Positions 25,472 to 34,833 of a stretch of 64,000 nt of DNA are shown piece after piece. The translations under genes were made by a program, and so were the position numbers. The stretch is from Litorivivens lipolytica (GTDB taxonomy: Bacteria > Pseudomonadota > Gammaproteobacteria > Pseudomonadales > Spongiibacteraceae): NCBI RefSeq assembly GCF_014191715.1, contig NZ_JACHWY010000001.1, positions 310,001-374,000 on the forward strand, read 5' to 3'. Each line of letters begins with the position of its first letter. Position 1 is the stretch's first letter. The notes beneath the pieces are model-generated. The model searched no databases and was not told the DNA's origin. It saw nothing but the letters and a program-made list of their open reading frames with translations.

Positions 25472-27625
25472 ATGTCACCCCTCAGAAAATCTTTGGCGCT
25501 TACATTTGTGTCCGCTTTCAGTCTATCCGGAGCATTTTCAGATCCATCACCGTTGGAAGAGGTGGTGGTCTACGGTGCACCTATTCAACGCACCGAGTTA
25601 GACACTGTCGCAAGCATTTCTGTGGTCGATCAGGTCGAGCTGGAAGCGCGCAATATCCGGGATATCTACGATCTTCTGTTGCGGGCGCCTAACCTGAACG
25701 CTGCCACCGAAGACAAGTTCTCCATGCGGGGTATCTCTAATCAGGGTGTCGGGCAGGGAGGGGTAGGCCGGCCCACGGTCAGTATCTTTGTCGACGGTGT
25801 CAGGCAGTCGGGGCGTGGCGTTGCCAATGCCTTTGACGTGGCTCAGGTTGAAGTTTACCGAGGTCCCCAATCGACGGCCTTCGGCCCCGGTTCATTGGCG
25901 GGGGCGATTGTGGTTAACAGTGTAATGCCGCAACCGGGTGAAGAATTTAATGGTCGTTCGCGGTTCTCCTATGGCAGCCACAATAGCTGGGAAGCGGCAG
26001 TGGCTCTCGGGTTCCCGATTTACACAGATGATCGCGGTGAAGGACTGGCAGGGCGAATTTCGCTGGAACAGAACCATACCGACGACAACATCACCAACAT
26101 CACGCGTGATGACGATACCTGGCAGGAGCGCACGCGCCAGATGCTGCGTGGCAAGGTGTCCTGGTACAAAGGCATATACACCGCTCACCTTGGTGTGCAG
26201 AAAACCAGTTTGCGGGCGGGCCCGGACTTTCTCGCACCGGAACTGGCCAAGGAATACAAAGCGACCGACAATCAGGACGGTCACTTCGAAGACGATACCG
26301 ACCTGATCTCTCTGCGTCAGACCTTGGAGCTGAGCGATGAGATGCGAATGATGCTCTTGCTCAGTTCTTCAGAAACGGTTTACCAGCGCCGCGGTGATTA
26401 CGATATTTCCGAGGAGCGGGGCGGCTACTTTATCAACGATGTAGAGTTCGACAACCAAACGGCTGAACTGCGTTTTAATCTGGAGTTCGAATCCTTTAAA
26501 GGTGTGGCCGGGCTCTACTATAGCGAGGACTTCGTTCTGGGTATTACCCCGAGCGTTGACTTGCCGGTTGAGGTGGCAGCTGGCGCCAGTGCGCGGACGG
26601 ATTCCATTATCGGTTTCGGCCGGGATGCGCGGGTTAAATCCTTTTATACCGAGTTTGACTACAACCTCAATGAGGCTATCACTCTCACGGCCGGTGGCCG
26701 CTATGAAGAAAACAGCGCGATTACCCGCGTGATCTTTGAGTTGCAGAAAGTCACGCCGATCAATCCGGTTACGGGTGGCAATATCAACGGCGCTTTTGGC
26801 CTGGTATCAAGCAGCGATGTTTTGCTGGTGGCACTGCAGAACGGCGGCTTTCAGGATGTGGATGAAACCTACCCTAACGGCGATTACGTGGCGCTAGGCA
26901 AGCTGGGTGCAACCTGGCATATCAGCGATGACATCAATCTGTTTCTCACCCGCAGCGAAGGCTATCGCGCGGGTGGTGTCGACTTTGTTGTATCCGGTGA
27001 GGCACCGCCCTTCGGGCCAGAAACCACAGAAAACTATGATCTGGGCCTGCGCATCCAGCGCGATGGCTGGAACCTTGCCGTCAGCCTGTTCGATATTTCC
27101 TATGAAGATATGCAGGTCGGTGTGCGTCTGGATGCGACGACCATTCGCACAGACAATGTTGGCTCGGCTTCTGCGCGAGGCGCGGAGTTGGAGATCGCGG
27201 CATTTCTGCCAATGGGCTTCAGCGTTGATATGGGTTTGGGTTACGTCAAAACCAAATTCGAGGACTACGTAGAGGATGGCACCGATTTCGCGGGTAACGA
27301 GTTTCCGTTGGCGGCGAATTTTACCGGCAATATCGGCTTGAACTGGAATCATGCAGCCGGTTGGTATGCCCGTATAAATTATAGCCATGCAGATGCGTCC
27401 TTTACCGACCGGGCAAATACCGAAGGCCTGATGACCGATTCTCGCAACCTTTGGGGCGCGCGGCTGGGTTATCAGGGGAACGATTGGGAGGTGAGCCTGA
27501 CCGGGCGCAACCTTACCGATCAGGTTTATATCACCGATCAGATCGATAGCCCCTCGGTCGATCTGCAAGCCGTGATCGTGGGAGACCCGCGTGAGATCGC
27601 GCTGGAAGCCAATTATCGCTTTTAG
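25472..27625 (+). CDS. TonB-dependent outer-membrane receptor
   Basis: This 717-residue receptor has a signal peptide (cleavage near residue 22), then a TonB-box-like EEVVVYGA. Its plug domain has SMRGISNQG and VYRGPQSTAFGPGSLAGAIVV, and the 22-strand barrel ends in Phe (EANYRF). The four downstream-unit genes and the Fur-like site indicate uptake of iron, probably as a siderophore or another iron chelate. The plug and barrel also resemble receptors for other substrates, so the ligand is open. The ATG follows an AGGA site. Confidence 0.9.
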   Translation: MSPLRKSLALTFVSAFSLSGAFSDPSPLEEVVVYGAPIQRTELDTVASISVVDQVELEARNIRDIYDLLLRAPNLNAATEDKFSMRGISNQGVGQGGVGRPTVSIFVDGVRQSGRGVANAFDVAQVEVYRGPQSTAFGPGSLAGAIVVNSVMPQPGEEFNGRSRFSYGSHNSWEAAVALGFPIYTDDRGEGLAGRISLEQNHTDDNITNITRDDDTWQERTRQMLRGKVSWYKGIYTAHLGVQKTSLRAGPDFLAPELAKEYKATDNQDGHFEDDTDLISLRQTLELSDEMRMMLLLSSSETVYQRRGDYDISEERGGYFINDVEFDNQTAELRFNLEFESFKGVAGLYYSEDFVLGITPSVDLPVEVAAGASARTDSIIGFGRDARVKSFYTEFDYNLNEAITLTAGGRYEENSAITRVIFELQKVTPINPVTGGNINGAFGLVSSSDVLLVALQNGGFQDVDETYPNGDYVALGKLGATWHISDDINLFLTRSEGYRAGGVDFVVSGEAPPFGPETTENYDLGLRIQRDGWNLAVSLFDISYEDMQVGVRLDATTIRTDNVGSASARGAELEIAAFLPMGFSVDMGLGYVKTKFEDYVEDGTDFAGNEFPLAANFTGNIGLNWNHAAGWYARINYSHADASFTDRANTEGLMTDSRNLWGARLGYQGNDWEVSLTGRNLTDQVYITDQIDSPSVDLQAVIVGDPREIALEANYRF

Positions 27626-27644
27626 ACAAATGCGAATCATTCCG
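27626..27644 (+). promoter_or_regulatory. weak Fur-box-like sequence after the TonB receptor
   Basis: Eleven of 19 positions match the Fur consensus by hand count, with a core of AATGCGAATCATT. It lies in the 63-base gap before the DUF3649-like gene and may give that gene its own iron-responsive promoter. Confidence 0.3.
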
Positions 27645-27688
27645 TTTTGGGATACCATGCACCGTGCTTCAATAACCCGGCTCCCGCT

Positions 27689-28015
27689 ATGTCTCGCCAA
27701 TCTACACGCTCTACCACCTCTCGTGCCGTTTTTTGGTGGCGTGTTGTGCTGGCTGGGCCTCTGGTTTTTCTCTGCTCCGTAGCCGTCATGGGCGGCTTGG
27801 CGGTGGTTATTGCGCCTGGCCCGGCTATGATCAACAACGTCGCGGTGCCGCTGGTGCTGTTCCCGGGAGCTTGGGGCGTATTGTTTTTCTATGCCTGCCT
27901 TGATCAGAAACTATTGCGCGCCTACGGCGTCGTGGCTGGGCTCACGTTGTTGAACGGCGGGCTTATTGCGTGGCATTTCGCACAAACTGCCGATGTCCTG
28001 CAGGCTGCGGCGTGA
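27689..28015 (+). CDS. small membrane protein, DUF3649-like (iron-uptake context)
   Basis: This 108-residue protein has three predicted transmembrane helices and conserved-looking residues APGPAMINNVAVPLVLFPGAWG. The layout matches DUF3649 proteins, which sit between TonB receptors and PepSY proteins. Its function is unknown. The ATG at 27689 was chosen over the longer ORF start at 27647 because the family begins shortly before the first helix. Confidence 0.65.
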   Translation: MSRQSTRSTTSRAVFWWRVVLAGPLVFLCSVAVMGGLAVVIAPGPAMINNVAVPLVLFPGAWGVLFFYACLDQKLLRAYGVVAGLTLLNGGLIAWHFAQTADVLQAAA

Positions 28016-28031
28016 GGGATGAGCGAGTCCG

Positions 28032-29654
28032 ATGATTAACGTTTCCACTCGAATGACCAAGTCACTGCTCGCCATCCACGGCTGCTCTGCGGTATTTCTC
28101 GGTCTCCTGCTATATACAGTCATTCTGACCGGCACTCTGGCGGTGTTTGAACATGAGCTAGGGGTGTGGGCAAATCCGCCGTCGCAGGCGGGCGAGGCTC
28201 CGCTGCCGTCGGGTATTGGCGCGCGAATGAAAACACTGGCGGCGTCAGTTGATCCGGCTTATCTCGATGAAGTCGGCGTGTTTCCTTCCTCTGACGGTCG
28301 GCTAATGGCGTTTTTTCACACCCATGTTGAGGCCGAGCAGGGCCGTGAGGCGGTTGAAGAGGGCACGTTGATTCTGCTGGAACCGGCGAGTCTTGAAGAG
28401 CTTGATCGCGTTACGGGTTCGGCAGATGAGGTTTTCCGCCATTTTGGCAACAACGCGCTCTCCAACTTCCTGCTCGACCTGCACATTCGTCTGCTATTGC
28501 CCGGTCAATGGGGCTTGTGGGCGACTGGATTGCTGGGCTTTGCCATGCTGGTGGCCTCAGTCAGCGGCTTTGTGATTCACCGGCATCTGATCAAGGATAT
28601 TTTTACCCTTCGCCGGCGACGTGCGGATGTGTTGGCTGCGCGGGATGCGCACGTGATTGCCGGCAGCTGGAGTCTGCCCTTTGCCTTTGTGCTGGCCTTT
28701 ACCGGGGCCTTTTTCAGTTTTGGTGGCGCGATTGGCTTGCCGATGCTGGCAGCGATAGCGTTTGGCGGCGATGTGGAAACCGCGCTGGAAGTGTTGCAGC
28801 CGGAAGTGGGTGAAGACTCCTCGCCCGCTCCACTGGCGGATCTGGATTTGATCCTTGTATCAGCGGCTGAGCGAACCGGCGGTGAACCCCAGAATATGTT
28901 CGTGAATCACTGGGGCCGCGCCGATGCGTTGGTTACGGTGCGCATGTCGGCCGAGGAGGGCGGTTTGCTGCCCGGTGCGGTGTTGTATAAGGGCGCGACT
29001 GGCGAGTTTTTCAAGACCCAACCCAATTTGGGTAATGAACCGTCTTTTGGTGGTGACCTTGCCGGCCTGATGTCGCCACTCCATTTTGGCAACTTCGCAG
29101 GCACGCCTTCCAAGATCGTCTGGTTTGCGCTGGGTTTTGCCAGCGCTTATGTGGCGCTGACTGGTATGGTGTTGTGGACGCGACGTCGGGAATCTGAACC
29201 GGGCTGGGACAAGCTGGCGCGAGCAACAGCCTGGCTGGGCTATGGCTTGCCCGCGTCACTGGCGGCGGTCGCGGCGGGTTATTTTCTGTTGATTGACGGT
29301 GTCAGTGGTCTTGGGTATTCGCTGTTATACGTTTTTCTTGGCGGGCTACTGGCAACGGCGTTGTTGAGTTTTGGAGCCCGCTCGGCTGAGGCTGCAAATC
29401 GTCTACTGCTGCGTTTGACTGGCGGGATCATGCTGTTGCTGCCGCTGTTGCGTTGGCTGGCGGCAGAAGGGCCGGGTTGGGGCATGGCCTTGTCGTCCGG
29501 GCTCAGCTGGGTCTTTGTCATGGACCTCTGTTTTATCCTCGGTGCGCTGGCCTGTCTCCGCTACAAGCGCCCGCACAGCTCGCCGGAAGAAATAAACATC
29601 GAGCGCACAGACGAAGACAAAACCGTGGCGGAACGGGTGGCGGATGCGGCATGA
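28032..29654 (+). CDS. PepSY-associated membrane protein (putative ferric-siderophore reductase)
   Basis: This 540-residue inner-membrane protein has an N-terminal helix typical of PepSY_TM proteins (SLLAIHGCSAVFLG), a PepSY-type periplasmic region, a second helix block with SVSGFVIHRH, and several C-terminal helices. Conserved histidines in the helices (such as the one in IHRHLIKD) could bind heme. Relatives beside siderophore receptors are thought to reduce ferric chelates in the periplasm. It lies 16 bases after the DUF3649-like gene, and its stop overlaps the next start as ATGA. Confidence 0.82.
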   Translation: MINVSTRMTKSLLAIHGCSAVFLGLLLYTVILTGTLAVFEHELGVWANPPSQAGEAPLPSGIGARMKTLAASVDPAYLDEVGVFPSSDGRLMAFFHTHVEAEQGREAVEEGTLILLEPASLEELDRVTGSADEVFRHFGNNALSNFLLDLHIRLLLPGQWGLWATGLLGFAMLVASVSGFVIHRHLIKDIFTLRRRRADVLAARDAHVIAGSWSLPFAFVLAFTGAFFSFGGAIGLPMLAAIAFGGDVETALEVLQPEVGEDSSPAPLADLDLILVSAAERTGGEPQNMFVNHWGRADALVTVRMSAEEGGLLPGAVLYKGATGEFFKTQPNLGNEPSFGGDLAGLMSPLHFGNFAGTPSKIVWFALGFASAYVALTGMVLWTRRRESEPGWDKLARATAWLGYGLPASLAAVAAGYFLLIDGVSGLGYSLLYVFLGGLLATALLSFGARSAEAANRLLLRLTGGIMLLLPLLRWLAAEGPGWGMALSSGLSWVFVMDLCFILGALACLRYKRPHSSPEEINIERTDEDKTVAERVADAA

Positions 29655-29929
29655 GCATTGATGTTGTTGCCCTGTTGCTGGCTATTCCCAGTGCACTGAT
29701 TCTCTGGTTATTGGCTGATCGCGACCCAAAGCGGCTGCGTGTTCAGCGTATTCGCGATCGCGGGGCTTTGAGCGCTAATCAACGCAAGCTGTTGACCGTT
29801 GCACTGTTTCTGCCTGCGCTCCCACTCATGGCGCTTGGCTATTGGTCAGCATTTCTGATTTGGTTTGGCGCGGTTTTCATGGTGGGTTGGTGCGTGGTGC
29901 TGAGCCTTTCTACCTTGGCGTCCCGTTAA
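29651..29929 (+). CDS. small membrane protein, DUF3325-like
   Basis: This 92-residue protein has one N-terminal and two C-terminal hydrophobic segments joined by a basic stretch (DRDPKRLRVQRIRDR). That layout and its place at the end of a TonB-DUF3649-PepSY set match DUF3325 proteins, although I cannot confirm membership. Translation is coupled to the PepSY gene through a 4-base overlap. Its function is unknown. Confidence 0.55.
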   Translation: MSIDVVALLLAIPSALILWLLADRDPKRLRVQRIRDRGALSANQRKLLTVALFLPALPLMALGYWSAFLIWFGAVFMVGWCVVLSLSTLASR

Positions 29930-30008
29930 GTTTGCGGTTCTCAAGAGCACATTAGTGGCAGTGCCAGTGCTCAGTCTCTGATTTCTGAGCAGCTTGTTGG
30001 GAATAATC

Positions 30009-30779
30009 TCAGTGTTTGCCGAGACAGCGCTGGTAGGAGGCAATGCAGTCGCGCAGCCCCAGCTCGATGGCATCCACCGTAAAGGCGTGACCGATCGATA
30101 CTTCCAATAGATCGGGTAAGGCTTTGCGGAAGGTTTCCAGATTCAGCAGGTTCAGATCGTGACCGGCATTCACTCCAAGACCAATCGCGGTGGCGAATGC
30201 GCTGGCATCGCTGAAGGCCTGCAGACTGGCTTCGTGATCGCCCTGACTGAAGGCATCAGCGTAGGGGCCGGTATAAAGCTCAATGCGATCTGCACCCACA
30301 GCCTTGGCCAGTTTTATCTGGGAAATGACCGGATCCATAAACAGGCTGACGCGACAACCAAGACTTTTCAGTTCCTCAATAACCGGCTTTAACTGTTCGC
30401 CTGACTGGGTCAGATCAAAGCCGTGGTCAGATGTCAGTTGTGCGTTGCTGTCTGGGACCAGTGTGCACTGGGCTGGCCGGGTGCGGCGCACAATTTCCAG
30501 AAAGCCGGGATAATCACTCACGCCTTTGCGATCCGACTTCATCGGCGCGGCAAAGGGGTTGCCTTCAATATTGAATTCCACGCTGAGCATATCGGCCAGC
30601 GCATAGCAGTCGTCTGCGCGAATATGGCGCTGATCCGGGCGCGGGTGAACGGTAATGCCATCGGCACCGGCATCAATACAGCGCTGCGCATGGTCCGTCA
30701 CGCTGGGATATTCGGTATCCCGGGAATTACGAATCAGGGCAATCTTGTTGAGATTGATGCTTAGTGCGGGTGTCGTCAT
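30009..30779 (-). CDS. pdxJ: pyridoxine 5'-phosphate synthase
   Basis: This 256-residue TIM-barrel enzyme condenses 1-deoxyxylulose 5-phosphate with 3-amino-2-oxopropyl phosphate in the last step of the DXP-dependent vitamin B6 pathway. Family motifs are LSINLNKIALIRNSR, GITVHPRPDQRHI, EFNIEGNP and GVNAGHDLN. It overlaps the cyclophilin gene by 4 bases and is the last gene of a five-gene leftward operon. Confidence 0.96.
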   Translation of the reverse strand: MTTPALSINLNKIALIRNSRDTEYPSVTDHAQRCIDAGADGITVHPRPDQRHIRADDCYALADMLSVEFNIEGNPFAAPMKSDRKGVSDYPGFLEIVRRTRPAQCTLVPDSNAQLTSDHGFDLTQSGEQLKPVIEELKSLGCRVSLFMDPVISQIKLAKAVGADRIELYTGPYADAFSQGDHEASLQAFSDASAFATAIGLGVNAGHDLNLLNLETFRKALPDLLEVSIGHAFTVDAIELGLRDCIASYQRCLGKH

Positions 30780-31336
30780 TGTGCTGAGGTCTCGCCAAGG
30801 CTGACGCGCTCGACGATCACTTTTTCCTTGGGCACATCGCGCATAAAGCCAACCGTGTGCGTGGGAAGATTGTTGATTTCTCGAACCACCGATTGCCCGT
30901 CAATGACTTTGCCAAATACGGCGTAACCGTCGCGCCCGGCGCGGCGGTCGAGGCTCAGGTTGAGGCCGACATTGATAAAGAACTGGGATGTGGCGCTGTT
31001 CGGATCACTGGTGCGAGCCATCGACACGGTCCAGCGGTCATTGGTCAGCCCATTGTCGGCTTCGTTGATGATCGGATCGCGGGTCGGCTTTTCTTCGAGA
31101 TCGGCGGTAAAGCCACCGCCCTGAATAACAAAACGGCGGATACTGCGATGAAAGATCGTGCCTTCAAAGAAACCGTCGCGGGCATACTGCAAAAAGTTTT
31201 CAACGGTGACCGGCGCTTTGTCCGGGTAAAGCTCCATCACAATGTCACCGTGTGTGGTGTGCAGTGTGACCGTTGGGTTGGCCAGCGCCAGAGGGCTGAT
31301 GGCGAGCAGAACAAGTAGCAGTAGGCGACGTATCAT
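30776..31336 (-). CDS. periplasmic peptidyl-prolyl cis-trans isomerase (cyclophilin)
   Basis: This 186-residue protein has a signal peptide (cleavage after ALA, about residue 20) and a full bacterial cyclophilin domain: FHRSIRRFVIQGGG, SMARTSDPNSATSQFFINV and YAVFGKVIDG. It would isomerise proline bonds during folding of exported proteins, as PpiA does. The start at 31336 (MIRRLL) shares TGATG with the stop of the upstream SH3-domain gene and was chosen over the ATG nine bases upstream. Confidence 0.9.
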   Translation of the reverse strand: MIRRLLLLVLLAISPLALANPTVTLHTTHGDIVMELYPDKAPVTVENFLQYARDGFFEGTIFHRSIRRFVIQGGGFTADLEEKPTRDPIINEADNGLTNDRWTVSMARTSDPNSATSQFFINVGLNLSLDRRAGRDGYAVFGKVIDGQSVVREINNLPTHTVGFMRDVPKEKVIVERVSLGETSAQ

Positions 31337-32022
31337 CAGATCCACTCCGAACGTTTGCGCGGACGCAGGCGGGGTAGCACGATAGCAACCAGTACACCGA
31401 GAATCACCGCAAAGGCGCCGTTCAGGAAGGCTTCATTTTCGTGGTTCTCGCGCAGGCGGCTATTTTCAGTTTCGAGTACGTCAACTTTGTCTTTGACCAT
31501 TTGGTGGGCTTCTGACAGAGCCTGATACTCTCGCTCCATACGGATAGCGTTAGCAGAAATTCGTTTGATTTCCTCGAGCTCTTCAGTGAGACGGACATTC
31601 TCCGCTTCCAGCTCAGAAACCGTGGATTTCGCCTCTTTGGAGGCACCGGCCGCATTACTGAAGGCGCGTTTCAGCTTGCTGTTTTCCTCTTCCAGGCTTT
31701 TTACCCGGGCGGTAGCTTCTGCGAGCTTGATCTCAGCTACCGGGTCGCGATCAAGATAGCGGCTCAAGATCCAGCCTTCCAAACCGCGTCGGGTGCGGAT
31801 CAGGCTGTAGCCGGATTCATCATCGGTTTCCAGTACTGATACCGCGGTACCACTGGGCAGGCCCTTGTGCAGAATGCGGTGGCTTGCGCTTTTGCCGCTA
31901 CGCAGGGGCACATAAAGGCGATCGGTAATGTATCGAACGTCGTTCTGGGCCAGCGCCGGGCTGGTGAATCCCGCACTGCCGAGTAAGGCGGCGATGAAAA
32001 TTGAGGCTACTAACTTGTTCAC
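31336..32022 (-). CDS. TIGR04211/YgiM-type SH3-domain membrane protein
   Basis: This 228-residue protein has a signal peptide ending ALAQ, then a bacterial SH3 domain (RYITDRLYVPLRSG and EGWILSRYL), a long coiled coil (about residues 105-195) and a C-terminal anchor helix before a basic tail. This is the layout of YgiM-like envelope proteins, whose role is poorly defined. The GTG at 32022 was chosen because GGAAG precedes it by 6 bases and the signal peptide starts there; the ATG at 32043 has no ribosome site. Confidence 0.8.
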   Translation of the reverse strand: MNKLVASIFIAALLGSAGFTSPALAQNDVRYITDRLYVPLRSGKSASHRILHKGLPSGTAVSVLETDDESGYSLIRTRRGLEGWILSRYLDRDPVAEIKLAEATARVKSLEEENSKLKRAFSNAAGASKEAKSTVSELEAENVRLTEELEEIKRISANAIRMEREYQALSEAHQMVKDKVDVLETENSRLRENHENEAFLNGAFAVILGVLVAIVLPRLRPRKRSEWI

Positions 32023-32092
32023 TATGGGCTTCCAGCGATGCATTATAATTTTGAGGGCTAATCTACCGTAACGCTCCGGCAGATTAAACCGC

Positions 32093-32392
32093 TCAGGGCA
32101 GTACATGTTTAAAGGGCTTGATGCTGACGTTGGCATAGACACCCGCTTCGATATAGGGGTCGGTGTCTGCCCAGTGTTGGGCCGCTTCCAGCGAATCAAA
32201 TTCTGCGACAACCAGGCTGCCGGTAAAACCCGCTTCACCCGGGTCGTTACTCTCGATGGCAGGGTAGGGGCCAGCCAGAATCAGACGACCTTCGTTTTTC
32301 AGCTGTTCCAGACGGGCCAAGTGGGCCGGGCGAGCCTGCTTGCGCAGTGGCAAGCTATTGGGAACGTCCTGACAGTTTATGGCAAATAACAC
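32093..32392 (-). CDS. YciI-family protein
   Basis: This 99-residue protein has the YciI ferredoxin-like fold: start LFAINCQD, then [12 protein letters not shown] with the conserved His, then GRLILAGP and [12 protein letters not shown] with the conserved Asp. The family may have an enzymatic function, but none is established. A GTG start at 32392 with AGGAG six bases upstream fits best; a TTG two codons earlier is the alternative. It follows a VC0807-like membrane protein gene, where yciB usually sits. Confidence 0.85.
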   Translation of the reverse strand: MLFAINCQDVPNSLPLRKQARPAHLARLEQLKNEGRLILAGPYPAIESNDPGEAGFTGSLVVAEFDSLEAAQHWADTDPYIEAGVYANVSIKPFKHVLP

Positions 32393-32420
32393 GTTCAACT
32401 CCTATCAAGGCGCCGGAAGG

Positions 32421-33146
32421 CTAATGTTGCTGCAGAATATCTTCCAGCTTTAATTGCGTAAATTTTTCGATGCCGGTGAACAGATACACCAGCGAAATCA
32501 TCATCACGATCATGCTCGGTATGGCGATCACCGGAAAGCTCAGCGCGGTCATCTTGCCCAGCTCTTCGGTGTAAGCGGTTGTCCCGGGGGGGCTTACCAA
32601 GACCCACTTGGCCAGCAGATAGTTCAATACCGAGGACAAAAAGAAGGAGCAGGCTACCAGATAGGTGGCAACCTTGAGTCGCTTGTTGAGCAGGGCCAGA
32701 GTGCCTTTTTCCCGAGCAGCCGCGGTGATGCGCTCCACCTGCATGATCTGGTCATTAAACAGGAAGGTGCGCACCAGAGGATACGGCGTGTACTGGGAAA
32801 TCAGGGTTGCCAGACCAATCAGGCCGGGAATAGCAGCTTCTTTTATGGCGATGTATTTCGGGTCGAGCTGCAGAAGGCTGATGCCGCCGGTAAGGGCGAT
32901 ACTGAACACCCCGAGAATGGAGAATACGTTTGCCTCCCGGGTTTTTGCGAAATCCCGCAGGCCGTAACCAATCGGAAACGCCAGCGCGACCACGATGGCC
33001 CCGCTCGGTCCCAGGTATTCTTCCTTGCCCAGTTTAGTCAGAATCAGGGTGGGGATGATAAGATTGAAGGCAAGATTGGCGAGCAGACTGCCGTGGGGTT
33101 TCTTGGCAGCACGTGCGTCGGCTGAGGTAGCGGTTGGTTCACTCAT
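32421..33146 (-). CDS. VC0807-family inner-membrane protein
   Basis: This 241-residue protein has about six hydrophobic helices and resembles VC0807-type proteins (NLAFNLIIPTLIL and the C-terminal VYLFTGIEKFT). In many gammaproteobacteria the septation protein gene yciB lies at this place, directly before yciI and opposite yciV. The protein is longer than YciB, so it may be a replacement or a neighbour that took its place. Its function is unknown. The ATG at 33146 was preferred to the upstream start at 33212. Confidence 0.7.
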   Translation of the reverse strand: MSEPTATSADARAAKKPHGSLLANLAFNLIIPTLILTKLGKEEYLGPSGAIVVALAFPIGYGLRDFAKTREANVFSILGVFSIALTGGISLLQLDPKYIAIKEAAIPGLIGLATLISQYTPYPLVRTFLFNDQIMQVERITAAAREKGTLALLNKRLKVATYLVACSFFLSSVLNYLLAKWVLVSPPGTTAYTEELGKMTALSFPVIAIPSMIVMMISLVYLFTGIEKFTQLKLEDILQQH

Positions 33147-33252
33147 TGATGACTGCAGGTCAGGTTTCCAGCGAGCGGACACTATACTGGCTTTGCCCTG
33201 ACCGGCCAACACGGAGGGCGTTCGCCACCGTATTTTTGGGAGTCAGGTAGCG

Positions 33253-34098
33253 TTGCGCGTCGATTTTCACACTCACACCACACTGTCAGACGGCAGTCTT
33301 GAACCCAAGGTTCTGATTCAACGGGCTTTGGATCAGGGGGTCGAGATGCTGGCTATCACTGACCACGATACCCTGGCGGCCTACCATCACCTTCCTGAAA
33401 ACCCGCCACTGCAGATTATTCCCGGTATCGAACTGTCCTGTGTCTGGTCGGGCGTGACGGTGCATGTAGTGGGACTCAATATCGACTTACACAATGGCGT
33501 GCTGAAAGAGGCCGTGGCGGAGCAAGAGGAGGCGAGAGACAAGCGCGCCCGAACGATTGACGCAAAGCTGGCCAAGCGCGGTCATGCCGGCTTGTATGAT
33601 GAGGCGCGGCAGCGGGTGGGTCCGCACAAGGCCCTGGGGCGCCCGGATTTTGCGCAGCTGCTGCTTGAGCGAGGGGCGGTTAACTCCCTGCAACAGGCCT
33701 TTGACCGCTATCTGGGGGCCGGCAAGATCGGCGATGTGAAAACCCATTGGCCCCAGCTCGACGAGGTGGTGGACTGGATTGTCAGCAGTGGTGGCGTGGC
33801 CGTATTGGCTCACCCCTTGCACTACAAGCTGACACGCAGCAAACTGCGCCGCCTTGTGATCGCCTTCAATGACGCGGGTGGTCGTGCGCTGGAGGTGGTG
33901 AATGGCCGTCGCTGGAGCCAATCAGACCTGTCGCATCTGCGGGGTCTGGCCAGAGACTTTGGCTTGATGGCTTCGATTGGCAGTGATTTTCATGCCGAGA
34001 GTCCCTGGAATGACGTGGGCTGCGAGGCCGACCTGGTGGGCAGCTGCGTGCCGGTCTGGCGGGCCTGGCAAACGGATAATCCACCAGCAAATCCCTAA
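33253..34098 (+). CDS. PHP-domain nuclease YciV/RNase AM (3',5'-nucleotide phosphatase)
   Basis: This 281-residue PHP metal-dependent enzyme belongs to the YciV family, which acts on 3',5'-bisphosphonucleotides and on 5' ends of RNA. Metal ligands are visible in DFHTHTTLSDG at residues 3-13, ITDHDT, PGIELSC, VLAHPLHY and GSDFHAESPWNDVG. It appears to start at TTG 33253. It opens a rightward operon with yciO, scpA, scpB and rluB, a conserved gammaproteobacterial order. Confidence 0.9.
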   Translation: MRVDFHTHTTLSDGSLEPKVLIQRALDQGVEMLAITDHDTLAAYHHLPENPPLQIIPGIELSCVWSGVTVHVVGLNIDLHNGVLKEAVAEQEEARDKRARTIDAKLAKRGHAGLYDEARQRVGPHKALGRPDFAQLLLERGAVNSLQQAFDRYLGAGKIGDVKTHWPQLDEVVDWIVSSGGVAVLAHPLHYKLTRSKLRRLVIAFNDAGGRALEVVNGRRWSQSDLSHLRGLARDFGLMASIGSDFHAESPWNDVGCEADLVGSCVPVWRAWQTDNPPANP

Positions 34099-34113
34099 AA
34101 ATAGGAGCACCAC

Positions 34114-34740
34114 TTGAGTCAGTTCTTCCAGATTCACCCGGAAAATCCCCAGAAGCGCCTGATCGGGCAAGCTGTCGATATTATCCGCAAAGGTGGTGTC
34201 GTGGTTTATCCCACGGATTCCGGTTACGCACTGGGTTGCCATATTGGCGACAAGTCGGCCATTGAACGGGTGCGACGTATCCGGCGGCTGGATGACAACC
34301 ACAACTTCACCCTAGTCTGCCGAGACCTGTCGGAGCTGGGTACCTTCGCCCGGGTCGACAACACCGCCTTTCGGCTGATCAAGGCGCATACGCCGGGACC
34401 CTATACCTTTATCATGCAGGCAACCGGCGAAGTGCCGCGCCGCCTGTTGCATCCCAAGCGCAAAACCATCGGTCTGCGGGTGCCTGACAATGCGATTGCG
34501 CTGGCGTTGCTGGAATCCTTGAATGAGCCGCTAATGAGCGTTTCGATGATTCTGCCGGGTGAGGATATGCCCATGACCGACCCCTACGATATTCGCGATA
34601 CCCTCCAGCACGATCTGGATTTGGTGATTGACGGCGGGTTCTGCGGCATGGAGCCCACCACCGTTATTGATTTGGTGGATGAGGTGCCGGTGATCGTGCG
34701 TAAAGGGCAGGGTGACTGGACGGCTTTTGAGCCGGAATAA
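34114..34740 (+). CDS. yciO: Sua5/YciO/YrdC-family protein YciO
   Basis: This 208-residue protein has the YrdC fold. The N-terminal half carries KGGVVVYPTDSGYALGC and RIRRLDDNHNFTLVCRDLSEL, and GLRVPDNAIALAL follows. It lacks the KxR/SxN pattern of the essential tRNA threonylcarbamoyl-AMP synthase in its usual form and matches YciO, the paralog of unclear role. The TTG start at 34114 has an AGGAG site six bases upstream. It lies 15 bases after yciV. Confidence 0.88.
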   Translation: MSQFFQIHPENPQKRLIGQAVDIIRKGGVVVYPTDSGYALGCHIGDKSAIERVRRIRRLDDNHNFTLVCRDLSELGTFARVDNTAFRLIKAHTPGPYTFIMQATGEVPRRLLHPKRKTIGLRVPDNAIALALLESLNEPLMSVSMILPGEDMPMTDPYDIRDTLQHDLDLVIDGGFCGMEPTTVIDLVDEVPVIVRKGQGDWTAFEPE

Positions 34741-34833
34741 GAAGGGCTGGGTTGATAGTACCACCGCTCACATGCGCGTATAATGCCCGGTTTCCGAACT
34801 TACATGACGGCTGCTCAGCAGTAGAGAATAGCT

